This document shows positions 29,279-38,470 of a stretch of DNA of 64,000 bases, piece by piece. A model generated the notes under the pieces. It ran no database searches and was not told where the DNA came from. It was given only the letters and a program-made list of their open reading frames with translations. The position numbers and the translations under genes were made by a program. Source of the DNA: JAJDZL01 sp965221175. GTDB lineage: Bacteria > Pseudomonadota > Gammaproteobacteria > Arenicellales > JAJDZL01. Every line of letters begins with the position of its first letter. The stretch's first letter is position 1. The DNA is taken from the NCBI GenBank assembly GCA_965221175.1, contig OZ244867.1, forward strand, positions 3,038,001 through 3,102,000. The letters run 5' to 3'.

Positions 29279-31855
29279 TTATTTAGCACGTCGAGTGGGT
29301 TTTCGCGCGGCTTTTTTCGCGGCTTTCTCCGCTATCAGCTGCTCACAGGTCTGCAGTTGGAGTTCAGTCGGAATCAGATCGGATGGTATAGTTGCATTCA
29401 CTTTGCCGTTTGTGACATAAGGTCCATAACGACCTTCCAGAATCTGTATGTCGGAGTTGTCGAATTTCTTGATGATCTGCTTTTGCCTCTTGAATGGATT
29501 CTTCTTTTTTTCACTGATCAACTCTAGCGCCCGTTCAAGTGCAACGCTTGACGGGTCATCGTGCTTTCCCAAGCTTACACTCAATCTGGAACCATCTTGA
29601 AGGGTTACAGAAAGGTACGGACCGAATCGCCCCTTGTGTGCAGTAATAATTTCACCTTCCGGCGTCATTCCGACACTTCTTGGTAGCTTAGGCCGCTCAA
29701 GGAGCACCTGTATGTCTTCAATTGTTACCGAAAGTGGGTCTTGATCTACGTCGAGATTGTATCGTTCTATTTTGCCATCGGCATCCGTGGCGGAAAAATA
29801 TGGTCCGTAACGGCCGCTAGATACTTCAATGACAAGACCATCTTCGGTGGTCCCGATTGAACGAGGAAAAGAAGATTTTTGAAACTGCTCTATAGCCGAT
29901 TCGAGAGAAAAAAATCCTGGATCCTGATCCAGTGGCAGAGGTCTGAATTGCGGTTTTCCCTTTTCATCATCCATCCGACCCAATTGGATGAAAGGACCGC
30001 CGTTTCTAACGCGCACGAGTAATTCTCGTCCGCTTTTGGGATCAATTCCAAGCGATTTTTCATATCGGGGAGCAGCTTGTTTTTCCTGGACATGAGCATT
30101 GAATTCTTCCCAGAAGGCATTGAGAAGTTCAATTCGACGAGTTTCTCCGCGAGCGACTTCGTCCAGCCCGTCTTCCAGATTGCTGGTAAATCCGTAATCG
30201 ATGTATCGGTCGAAGTGTTCATTGAGAAAATCGACGACAATACAGCCTAAACTTTTGGCTATAAAGTTTTGCTTGCTCATCTCGACGTACTTTCTATCCA
30301 AAAGTTTCGAGATGATCGTTGGCCAGGTAGAGGGCCGGCCAATGCCGTAATCCTCAAGCTGTTTGACCAGACTACCGGTGTTATATCGGGGCGGTGGCTG
30401 GGTAAAATGCTGTTCAGGTTGAATGCCGTTTACTGGTACGAATTCTCCTTTCGACAGAGGTGGGAGGGTGCGATTGTCAGTAGATGACTCATCGCTATGA
30501 GCCTTGCTGTCTGTTTGATAAATCGCCAGCCATCCTAGCGCTCGCAGAGTAGAACCAGTTGCTCGAAACGTATGACTCTTGGTGCCCAAATCTACCGAGA
30601 CATCGTCGTAAACCGCATCACTCATTTGACAGGCGACAGTGCGTCTCCAAATCAAACTATAAATCCGAAATTGAACATCGTTGAGCGATTTTCTAACTCT
30701 TTCAGGAGTCAGGAAAATATTCGTAGGACGAATGGCTTCGTGGGCTTCCTGAGCGTTCTTCGACTTGGTTTTATATAGTCTTGCGCCCTTGGGCAGTTGT
30801 TGTTCTCCCAATTTTTTTGAAACAAAACTGCGAATCTGATGAATGGCGGAACCGGACAACGTCACTGAATCGGTTCGGGTATAGGTGATGAGACCGGTTT
30901 GCGTGCCATTGACCCTCAAGCCTTCATACAGTTTCTGAGCGGTAGATGCAGCAATTCTTGCACTCATGCCGAGCTTGCGGGAAGCTTCCTGGACCAGGGT
31001 AGACGTCGTAAAAGGTGGCAACGGTCTTCTGTTACGCGTTTTTTGTGTTACCTTGGTTACTTCGATTTCACGGTAAGCACCCTTGTGCAGCAACTCGGAT
31101 TCAATGCTGGCAATCGCTTCAGTCGCGGACCTTTCATCTGGAATATCGAATTTACCCAGTTTGCTGCCATTTAGATGTGTGAGCGTGGCTTGGAACTTTG
31201 TGGCCTGAGACAATTCATTATTTGTAGGCCCGGTCAATTCGGCATTGATCGACCAGAATTCTTTGGGCTGGAACTCGTCAATTTCCCGTTGCCTCTCGAC
31301 AATCAGTCGTAGCGCAGGACTCTGCACACGCCCTGCAGATAGGTTTGAGGTGCTGAGTTTACGAATTAACAGAGGCGAAAGGTTATATCCAACCAGAAGG
31401 TCTAGAGCATCTCTTGACTGTTGCGCCTGAACCATATTGTCAGAGATTTCACCAGGGTTGGAGATCGCGTTTCGCACCGCTTCACTCGTCACTTCATGAA
31501 ACACAATGCGGTGAACTGGCTTGTTTTTCAGTACCCCGCGATTTGATAAGAAATCTCGAACGTGTGCAGAGATGGCTTCACCTTCACGATCAGGGTCTGT
31601 TGCCAGAAACAGACGTTCCGATTTGCGCATTGCTTTGACGATCTGATCGATGTGCTTTCGTTTCTCCGGAATCAATTCATAGCGCAGGTTGAACCCTTTT
31701 TCTACATCGACACTATCCGACTGATAGATATGCCCGCCTGTAGCCAGAATTTCATAGGAGTCTGTTGGAGCGACTGATTCGCTTGGAGAATCATTCAAAT
31801 ACCTACCAACGGTTTTTGCCTTTGCTGGAGACTCAACTACTACAAGGTTGTGCAT
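29279..31855 (-). CDS. topA: DNA topoisomerase I
   Basis: 858-residue type IA topoisomerase that relaxes negative supercoils. Toprim motifs are LVVVESPAKAKTVGRYL and FLATDPDREGEAISAHV; the active-site tyrosine lies in GLITYTRTDSVTL. The C-terminus has repeated GRYGPYF/GRFGPYL units (topoisomerase C-terminal repeats) and a lysine/arginine-rich tail, but no CxxC zinc ribbons, unlike E. coli TopA. The frame opens at 31897, yet ATG at 31855 begins MHNLVVVESPAKAK, follows AGGAA, and fits the family. Divergent from def across a 0.7-kb gap. Confidence 0.96.
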   Translation of the reverse strand: MHNLVVVESPAKAKTVGRYLNDSPSESVAPTDSYEILATGGHIYQSDSVDVEKGFNLRYELIPEKRKHIDQIVKAMRKSERLFLATDPDREGEAISAHVRDFLSNRGVLKNKPVHRIVFHEVTSEAVRNAISNPGEISDNMVQAQQSRDALDLLVGYNLSPLLIRKLSTSNLSAGRVQSPALRLIVERQREIDEFQPKEFWSINAELTGPTNNELSQATKFQATLTHLNGSKLGKFDIPDERSATEAIASIESELLHKGAYREIEVTKVTQKTRNRRPLPPFTTSTLVQEASRKLGMSARIAASTAQKLYEGLRVNGTQTGLITYTRTDSVTLSGSAIHQIRSFVSKKLGEQQLPKGARLYKTKSKNAQEAHEAIRPTNIFLTPERVRKSLNDVQFRIYSLIWRRTVACQMSDAVYDDVSVDLGTKSHTFRATGSTLRALGWLAIYQTDSKAHSDESSTDNRTLPPLSKGEFVPVNGIQPEQHFTQPPPRYNTGSLVKQLEDYGIGRPSTWPTIISKLLDRKYVEMSKQNFIAKSLGCIVVDFLNEHFDRYIDYGFTSNLEDGLDEVARGETRRIELLNAFWEEFNAHVQEKQAAPRYEKSLGIDPKSGRELLVRVRNGGPFIQLGRMDDEKGKPQFRPLPLDQDPGFFSLESAIEQFQKSSFPRSIGTTEDGLVIEVSSGRYGPYFSATDADGKIERYNLDVDQDPLSVTIEDIQVLLERPKLPRSVGMTPEGEIITAHKGRFGPYLSVTLQDGSRLSVSLGKHDDPSSVALERALELISEKKKNPFKRQKQIIKKFDNSDIQILEGRYGPYVTNGKVNATIPSDLIPTELQLQTCEQLIAEKAAKKAARKPTRRAK

Positions 31856-32582
31856 TATTCCTGCCAGTGGGATGGGAGAGCAGTGTGACTGAAGCAATCA
31901 AAAGAATTCAGCCCATAAACAAATATTATCACGATTGCGGCTTCATGCATTGGAATTCAGGTGCAACTGAATATTCAAAATGAGTATTGGGTGTAAATGA
32001 TATGCAGTCGCCATGAGTTTGAAGAAATTTACTATGTTGGGGTCAGAAACGTACAGAATTACTGACAGCTATAAACCGAAAGATTTGCCCATGAATCAGA
32101 TTTTGCTTTCTATGTGCATTGTTCGTTTGCTTATCTGTGCAAATTGGAATGCCTCGTTTACAAGATTTAGACAAGAAAGCATGTAAAGCGTTCGGGATTT
32201 TATCACTTGAAGAGTTCTGCCTGTGTGCCTATGTTAATGTCAGTTATACGAAATCAATTACGCGCTAGTCTTCATATTCCGATTTGTCGCGTCGTCACTT
32301 GGGACTGAATTGAAACAGAGTTGAGTTGTAGAATCAAACTATGCTGCTGCAGTTTTACTCATGACGGAATTGAGTCCAAATTGTTGAATTGGAGCGAAAT
32401 ATGAAGCGTTTCGGGCAAAATTCGCTAAAATTGTTCTGTAATTGAAATTATTGCGAGTCCGACTTTCCAACACTGAAAAATCTGTAAGTCTTCTTTCAGC
32501 ATTGGATTTCCTCATAGTTGACAATCTGTGACTTTGGATTTTTGCTGGAGGCTTGTAGCCCAATGAAGTGATTGAAAATCTA
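31856..32582. other. 727-bp gap between topA and def
   Basis: No gene is supported here. A 74-codon reverse frame (32339-32563) lacks any family feature. In many gammaproteobacteria smg, dprA and a LysM-protein gene occupy this interval; I found no trace of their motifs in the frames I read. The divergent promoters of topA and def must be inside, but none stands out. Confidence 0.45.
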
Positions 32583-33107
32583 ATGGCAATCCGAAAAATA
32601 CTTGTTTATCCCGATCCAAGGTTGCGCAATGTAGCCGAACCAGTAGTGGAATTCAATGATGACATCCGGGAATATGTCCAGGACATGCAAGAAACCATGT
32701 ACAGCGTGCCCGGAATCGGTTTGGCTTCCATTCAAGTTGCAATTCCAAAGAATATTGTCTTAATTGATGTATCCGAATATCGCGATGATTTAAAGATTTT
32801 GATTAATCCTGAAATCGTTGATCGCGAAGGATGGCAGTTTATTGAAGAAGGCTGTCTGTCATTTCCCGGATACTTTGCAACAGTAAAGCGAAGCAGCTGG
32901 ATCCGATTTCGTGCACAAAACTGCGACGGCGAGTTCTACGAAATGGAAGCTGAGAATCTGCTCGCGGTCTGCGTCCAGCATGAAATCGACCATTTAACTG
33001 GAAAGCTGTTTACAGATTATCTGTCGAGATTGAAGAAACAGCGAGTTAAAAAGCAATTTGAGAAAGCCGCCAAAATTCGTAAACGTGAGCAGCCCGCTCG
33101 AGTTTGA
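32583..33107 (+). CDS. def: Peptide deformylase
   Basis: 174 residues. Metal enzyme that removes the formyl group from nascent N-terminal methionine. Motif 2 EEGCLSFPG and motif 3 QHEIDHLTGKLF hold the Cys and two His metal ligands and the catalytic Glu. Motif 1 reads GIGLASIQV instead of the common GxGLAAPQ, with the Pro replaced by Ile; Gln is kept. ATG at 32583 gives MAIRKILVYPDPRLR, a standard start; an in-frame GTG 15 bp upstream is possible. First gene of a translation-related cluster def-fmt-rsmB. Confidence 0.95.
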   Translation: MAIRKILVYPDPRLRNVAEPVVEFNDDIREYVQDMQETMYSVPGIGLASIQVAIPKNIVLIDVSEYRDDLKILINPEIVDREGWQFIEEGCLSFPGYFATVKRSSWIRFRAQNCDGEFYEMEAENLLAVCVQHEIDHLTGKLFTDYLSRLKKQRVKKQFEKAAKIRKREQPARV

Positions 33108-33175
33108 TTGACGGCGAGATTCGCTCCTTCGCCGGCAGGCGCACCGAATCCATCACACATTATCGGAAGCGCAAC

Positions 33176-34138
33176 ATGACTCTTCGAGTAATCTTTGCTG
33201 GAACCCCTGATTTTGCGGTACCAAGCCTTGAGAAACTTGTCGATTCCGGGGTACAGGTAGCCGCTGTTCTCACTCAGCCGGACCGAACCAAAGGCCGGGG
33301 ACGAAAACTCGCCGAACCGCCAGTAAAAAGTTTTGCACAGCAGTACCAGCTACCAGTCATCCAGACTGAACGGCTGAATTCGGATGTCGTTGAGGAAGTG
33401 TGTCTGCTGAATGTAGACATGATGGTTGTTGTTGCTTTCGGATTGATCCTGCCGCGTGCATTGATTGAACTTCCACGCTACGGCTGCGTGAATGTTCATG
33501 CATCTTTGTTGCCCAAGTGGAGAGGCGCTGCTCCCGTTGCGCGAGCAATCGAAGCGGGTGACACCGAAACAGGAGTGACCATCATGCAGATGGACGAAGG
33601 TCTCGACACCGGCAAAATTTTGTCTCAGGCCCAGTGCCCCATAGAACCGAACGATACGACTGCCACGCTGCACCACAAGCTTTCGAAACTTGGCGCCAGC
33701 GAATTGATTCGTTTGTTACCTGAAATTTGCAGCCATTCAGTACAGCCTTTGCCTCAGAATGAAAAGGATGCAACCTACGCAGCAAAACTGAATACTATGG
33801 ATGCCGCCATAGATTGGCGTCTCCCTGCCGTTGAAATTGTTCGCAAGATTCGTGCCTACAATCCTTGGCCGGTTGCTCGAACCTGCATCAATTCTTTGCG
33901 ACTTCGCATTTGGGAGGCGCAGGTCTGCGAAGAAATTTCAGGGTCGGGAAAGCCAGGCGAGGTGCTTGATGCAGGAAAATATAGGCTTGATGTGATGGCA
34001 GGAGAGGGAGCTTTGAGCATAACAAGCCTCCAGAGAGATGGAAAAAATCGTATGGCTGCATCGGATTTTCTTGCAGGACACCAAATACCTCCCGGTTCAG
34101 TATTTGCTTCCGCCAACGCGTCACAGGAATACCAATGA
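33176..34138 (+). CDS. fmt: Methionyl-tRNA formyltransferase
   Basis: 320 residues. Uses 10-formyltetrahydrofolate to formylate Met-tRNA(fMet). Signatures: VIFAGTPDFAVPSLEKL at the start, VNVHASLLPKWRGAAPVARA, GVTIMQMDEGLDTG, and the C-terminal IRAYNPWPVART. ATG at 33176 follows GGAAG and gives the normal N-terminus; the frame extends upstream to 33104 without support. Ends in a 4-bp overlap with rsmB, so the two are probably coupled. Confidence 0.96.
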   Translation: MTLRVIFAGTPDFAVPSLEKLVDSGVQVAAVLTQPDRTKGRGRKLAEPPVKSFAQQYQLPVIQTERLNSDVVEEVCLLNVDMMVVVAFGLILPRALIELPRYGCVNVHASLLPKWRGAAPVARAIEAGDTETGVTIMQMDEGLDTGKILSQAQCPIEPNDTTATLHHKLSKLGASELIRLLPEICSHSVQPLPQNEKDATYAAKLNTMDAAIDWRLPAVEIVRKIRAYNPWPVARTCINSLRLRIWEAQVCEEISGSGKPGEVLDAGKYRLDVMAGEGALSITSLQRDGKNRMAASDFLAGHQIPPGSVFASANASQEYQ

Positions 34139-35442
34139 TGGACAATACAGGCAATTCGAGGGCTGTCGCGGCACGAATTATCGAGAAAGTTGTCTATGAC
34201 GGTCAGCAGCTGAATCGAGCCATGGACCGCATGATGGCGGGGCAGACAGAGAAACAACGACCGTTCGTTTCCGAAATTGTCAATGGTGTCGTACGCTGGT
34301 TTTGGCGGTTGGATTGCTATGCTGAGAAGCTGCTGGAGCGACCGCTTCGAAGTAATGACCGAGATGTGTACTGTCTGCTGTTGGTAGGACTTTATCAGTT
34401 GGAGTTCATGCGAGTGCCACAGTATGCCAGTGTTTCCGAATCCGTAAAGGCGGCTACAGTTCTCGGAAAATCTTGGGCGATTGGGCTGGTAAATGCAATT
34501 CTAAGAAAGTATTCAAGGGAACGTGATAGTTACAAAATAGAAGAATTACCGGATTCAAGTCGTTATTCACATCCAAATTGGATGATCGAACAGCTGCGTG
34601 AAGAGTGGCCGGAATACTGGCGTAGTATCTTGCAGGCCAATAACACCAAGCCGCAGTTGACACTGCGCGCCAACAGAGAAAAAACCAGTGTTGCAGAATA
34701 TTTAGAGGCGCTTTCCAGAGAAGGTATCGTCGCGACAGCGGATTCAGTAGCACCTTTTGGCATTCGACTCGAAGAAAGGATTCCCATAGCGAAATTGCCA
34801 GGTTTTGACGACGGCATGATTTCCATTCAGAATTCCGCTTCGCAATTGGTTGTTCCAGCTATGGATATTCAACCCGGCCAACGTGTGCTGGATGCCTGTG
34901 CCGCACCAGGAGGTAAAATGATTCACATGCTGGAAACGCAGCCCGATTTGGACGAACTCGTTGCAGTGGACATCAGTGAAACCCGATGCAGTGAAATCGT
35001 AGATAATTTAGGGAGAGTGGGTAAATCGGCTACAGTGATGACAGCAGATGCGCGGCAACCAGATCAGTGGTGGGATCAAAAACCATTCGACCGAATTCTT
35101 TTGGATGCGCCCTGTACAGCGATGGGTGTAATAAACAAGCACCCCGATATTAAACACCACAGACGCCGGGAGGACATTGACAATTCAGTCCGCCAGCAAC
35201 GTCAACTGCTGGATGCACTATTGCCGCTGCTGCATGAAGATGGGAAGCTTTTCTACACAACATGTTCCATTTTGGCGGCTGAGAACGAAGATGGAATCGC
35301 AGGTGCCATTGCCCGAAACCCGAATTTCAGATCGGAAATTCTTCCTGAATCGCTTGGACGGTCAACCGGACATGGTCGCCAGCGACTGCAGGGAGTTGAT
35401 CGCAGTGATGGCTTTTTCTACGCTAGTCTGACTAGACGATGA
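34135..35442 (+). CDS. rsmB: 16S rRNA (cytosine-967-C5)-methyltransferase
   Basis: 435 residues. An N-terminal NusB-like RNA-binding domain (about 1-140, with AVAARIIEKVVYDGQQLNRA) precedes a Rossmann methyltransferase. VLDACAAPGGKMIHMLE binds SAM, LLDAPCTAMGV and TTCSILAAEN hold the two cysteines used in m5C catalysis. The second codon is also ATG, so the start could be either. Overlaps fmt and the DUF4390 gene by 4 bp each. Confidence 0.95.
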   Translation: MMDNTGNSRAVAARIIEKVVYDGQQLNRAMDRMMAGQTEKQRPFVSEIVNGVVRWFWRLDCYAEKLLERPLRSNDRDVYCLLLVGLYQLEFMRVPQYASVSESVKAATVLGKSWAIGLVNAILRKYSRERDSYKIEELPDSSRYSHPNWMIEQLREEWPEYWRSILQANNTKPQLTLRANREKTSVAEYLEALSREGIVATADSVAPFGIRLEERIPIAKLPGFDDGMISIQNSASQLVVPAMDIQPGQRVLDACAAPGGKMIHMLETQPDLDELVAVDISETRCSEIVDNLGRVGKSATVMTADARQPDQWWDQKPFDRILLDAPCTAMGVINKHPDIKHHRRREDIDNSVRQQRQLLDALLPLLHEDGKLFYTTCSILAAENEDGIAGAIARNPNFRSEILPESLGRSTGHGRQRLQGVDRSDGFFYASLTRR

Positions 35443-36035
35443 AACCGGTAACAACAATGAGGCAGATGTCGAGCATTCGTAAGAAGGCATCTGTAGCAAC
35501 ACTAGCTCTGTTACTGGTTACAGGAGCGTATTCATCCGCCTTGTTCGGATTCGAAATTTCCGAAACTAGCGCTCGTTGGGGAAACAGCGCCATACAGGTT
35601 ACTGTCAGTACTGACATCGAATTGTCGCAGGATGTGATCGACGCAATCTCAATTGAAAACTTTACAATCACGATCACAACTCAAATAAAAATTTATCGTG
35701 AACGGGAAAATTACTGGGACGATCTGATTGCTGAGTTTGAAATTGATGATGCCATCAGTTATAGAAGTACCTATCACACTTATCAGGTAACGTCATCGGA
35801 TGAACGGGTAAGTGGAAGATACAAGACTCTTAAAAACGCGGTGAAAGCGCTTGAAAAAACTCGAGTGTTCGAGATTGCAGTAGCGAAAGAAGTACTGACC
35901 GAAGGAGAATCCTATCGCGGAAAATGTAAGGTATTTCTCAGACATTCGAAACTGCCCTCATTACTAAGAAAGCGTGTTTTCTTTCAAAAGTCCTGGCGAC
36001 TTGGAAGTAGCTGGAAACTGTTCAACCTGCAGTGA
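35439..36035 (+). CDS. DUF4390 domain-containing exported protein
   Basis: 198 residues. Basic N-terminus and a hydrophobic segment (about 16-37) form a signal peptide or anchor, so the protein is probably periplasmic. The rest matches DUF4390: a beta-rich domain with IKIYRERENYWDDLIAEFEI and the C-terminal LPSLLRKRVFFQKSWRLGSS. DUF4390 genes typically sit between rsmB and an NtrY-like kinase gene, as here, suggesting a role linked to that sensor, though none is proven. Both neighbours overlap by 4 bp. Confidence 0.8.
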   Translation: MKPVTTMRQMSSIRKKASVATLALLLVTGAYSSALFGFEISETSARWGNSAIQVTVSTDIELSQDVIDAISIENFTITITTQIKIYRERENYWDDLIAEFEIDDAISYRSTYHTYQVTSSDERVSGRYKTLKNAVKALEKTRVFEIAVAKEVLTEGESYRGKCKVFLRHSKLPSLLRKRVFFQKSWRLGSSWKLFNLQ

Positions 36036-38434
36036 GTACTCTTTCTATCAATCGATCCAAGCTCGTTACGTTCACCTGGACGCTGATACTGTTGACGCTT
36101 ATAACGCTGATTCTGGTCGGTGTGGCTATAAGCACTTTTTGGCCTGATTACTTTGCTGAACGTTCCGCTGAGTTGCTGATACTGAACTTGATTTGCATCT
36201 CCATTCTCGGTCTGCTGATTGTCATGTACTTGGTGCGTCTGTTCAAACAGCAGCGCCAGGGAGTACCTGGAACTCGACTGGCAGTAAGGATTCTTCGAGT
36301 TTTTGCCGTACTCATTTTGTCGTCCTTGAGTTTCGTGTACATATTTTCTTTTTTGTCGATCAACCAGGGAATCGATAGCTGGTTTGATCCTCAAATGGAC
36401 GATGCCCTGGAAGAGGCGAAGCAACTGAGAGGTGTGTTCATTGATTCATTGGAATCCAAGCTGGTATCTGACCTTGAGGGTGTAATTGAAGAGTTAAAAG
36501 AAATTTCTGCAGATGCCAAATTGGATGAAAATCGTAAAAAAATCAGCAATATTCTGTTTGATGCACGAGTTGCTGGAAATTATGAGGAAATCACATACTT
36601 CAGAGGTGCGCCTACTCTGACAGGATTTATCGCTTCAAGCGGATTGCAGACTGACTCACTGGTATTAGCCCCTCAGAAACCTAGTGAGAAGTCGCCTCAA
36701 CAGGCTTTATCCGATGCCGATGGTATAACCGCTGTCGGATCGCAGAGCGAGCTAGCCCCTCAGAATCTGAACAATCAGGTTCCTTTCCATTCGAGTTCCG
36801 GCGCGGTCGGAATTCAGTTTGACTCTGCGGCTCGGCAATTCGGTACGGTAAGTCAGCAACCCATCGAAAATTTGTTGCAACAGACCCTATCCAGTTCCGG
36901 AGATGTTCCGGTTGGTGAAATTCTCGAGATTAACAATCGAGGGTATCTGAAAATGCTGCTTCCATTTTCGATTGCTAGCGAAATTGGTACAGAAAAGCAC
37001 TACCTGCAGGTGGTGACGAGACTTCATCAAAGTTCCGAACGTCTAGCAGAGAAGATTGGGTCTATAGATGAAAGATATAGAAGACTTGGCAGCCTGCGCT
37101 CGCCGCTAAAATACAGCCTTGCCCTAACACTCACATTCGTCACGCTGATTGCATTGCAACTCGCCATCTGGGCTGCGATCAAGTTGACTCAGCGACTGGT
37201 CAGTCCAATTCAAGTATTGTCTGAAGGCACCCGAGAGGTGGCCAAAGGAAATTATGAACAGTCACTACCGGTTACAACCCGTGACGAATTCGGTGTGCTG
37301 GTCGAATCGTTTAATGATATGACCAAGAAAATCAAGTCATCACAAGAGCAGCTTCGAAAGAGTCGGGCGATTGCTGAAGAACAGCGTTCTTACCTTGAGA
37401 TTGTATGGCGGCATTTATCGTCGGGTGTTCTATTCATTGATCGAGAATCTTTTCTAACGAACATCAATTTGGCTGCTGAAAACATCCTTGGAGTCGCTGC
37501 AGATTCAGTAAGAGACAGATCTTTGGATGACATAATCCAGCAAAATGAGCATCTTGCACCGCTATTTTCTCCAATTCGGGATGGAACGGTAAACAAGCAA
37601 AACGAGTGGAACGACATGGCCTCGCTTGGTACAAAAATGGGTCAACAGATTCTTGCCTATAGTGCTACCCAGCTTCCAGCGAGCGATGCAGTTTCAGGAA
37701 GTTATGTGGTCGTTGTTGAGGACATCACCAGTCTCGTTGAAGCACAGCGAGCTGTGGCCTGGGGAGAAGTTGCAAGACGGGTGGCTCACGAACTTCTGAA
37801 TCCTCTGCAGCCAATCCACCTGGCAGTGGATCGAATCAAGAGAAAAGCTGTTGTGTCAAGCGAAGACAAGGAATCTCTCGAACTCACTTTCGACTCCATC
37901 TACAGACAGTTGGGTTCAATGCAGCGGCTCGTCAACGAATTTCGAGATTATGAAAAATTGAAGGATCCGAGTCCCAGTAAAGTCGACTTGAACAAACTCA
38001 TACGAGAGGTCGTTGTTCCATACTCTGAGGGAGAGCAGTCAAATGGTGTCATTCTGCAACTTGACCCTGAATTGAAAGAATTCAGTGCCGATACAAATCA
38101 GTTGGTACAGGTTTTAAACAACCTGCTGATCAATGCGAGAGATGCGGTATACAATTCAGAAAATCCGGTTGTTACAATTCACACCAAACAAGTTGAACCG
38201 GATACCATTCAGATGCGATTTGTCGACAATGGTCCCGGATTCGACGAAGAGTTTCTCGATCGGGTTTTTGAACCTTACGCAACCACCAAGGAACGAGGAA
38301 CAGGGCTCGGACTGGGTATTGTCAAGCGGATAGTCGAGGGCCATGGCGGAAAAATTTCTGCGGGAAATCACTCTGATGGAGGAGCTGAAATTACCATAGA
38401 ATTTGATACCCGATTCACCGCTGTTCAAATTTAA
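36032..38434 (+). CDS. NtrY-like membrane sensor histidine kinase
   Basis: 800 residues. Three hydrophobic helices near the N-terminus (about 10-35, 45-70, 88-110), a long periplasmic domain (about 115-360), another helix (about 362-385), HAMP (LVSPIQVLSEGTREVAKGNY), PAS (about 450-570), HisKA with VAHELLNPLQPI (phospho-His), and HATPase with NNLLINARDAV, FVDNGPGFDEEF and GTGLGLGIVKRI. Architecture follows NtrY. Start is GTG at 36032, overlapping the DUF4390 stop. It presumably phosphorylates the regulator encoded 36 bp downstream. The periplasmic region contains two copies of an AP-Q-P/LN pattern but no known ligand domain. Confidence 0.88.
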   Translation: MSTLSINRSKLVTFTWTLILLTLITLILVGVAISTFWPDYFAERSAELLILNLICISILGLLIVMYLVRLFKQQRQGVPGTRLAVRILRVFAVLILSSLSFVYIFSFLSINQGIDSWFDPQMDDALEEAKQLRGVFIDSLESKLVSDLEGVIEELKEISADAKLDENRKKISNILFDARVAGNYEEITYFRGAPTLTGFIASSGLQTDSLVLAPQKPSEKSPQQALSDADGITAVGSQSELAPQNLNNQVPFHSSSGAVGIQFDSAARQFGTVSQQPIENLLQQTLSSSGDVPVGEILEINNRGYLKMLLPFSIASEIGTEKHYLQVVTRLHQSSERLAEKIGSIDERYRRLGSLRSPLKYSLALTLTFVTLIALQLAIWAAIKLTQRLVSPIQVLSEGTREVAKGNYEQSLPVTTRDEFGVLVESFNDMTKKIKSSQEQLRKSRAIAEEQRSYLEIVWRHLSSGVLFIDRESFLTNINLAAENILGVAADSVRDRSLDDIIQQNEHLAPLFSPIRDGTVNKQNEWNDMASLGTKMGQQILAYSATQLPASDAVSGSYVVVVEDITSLVEAQRAVAWGEVARRVAHELLNPLQPIHLAVDRIKRKAVVSSEDKESLELTFDSIYRQLGSMQRLVNEFRDYEKLKDPSPSKVDLNKLIREVVVPYSEGEQSNGVILQLDPELKEFSADTNQLVQVLNNLLINARDAVYNSENPVVTIHTKQVEPDTIQMRFVDNGPGFDEEFLDRVFEPYATTKERGTGLGLGIVKRIVEGHGGKISAGNHSDGGAEITIEFDTRFTAVQI

Positions 38435-38470
38435 CATACATATTGGGTAAGTATTAGAGGAAGTGGAAAA

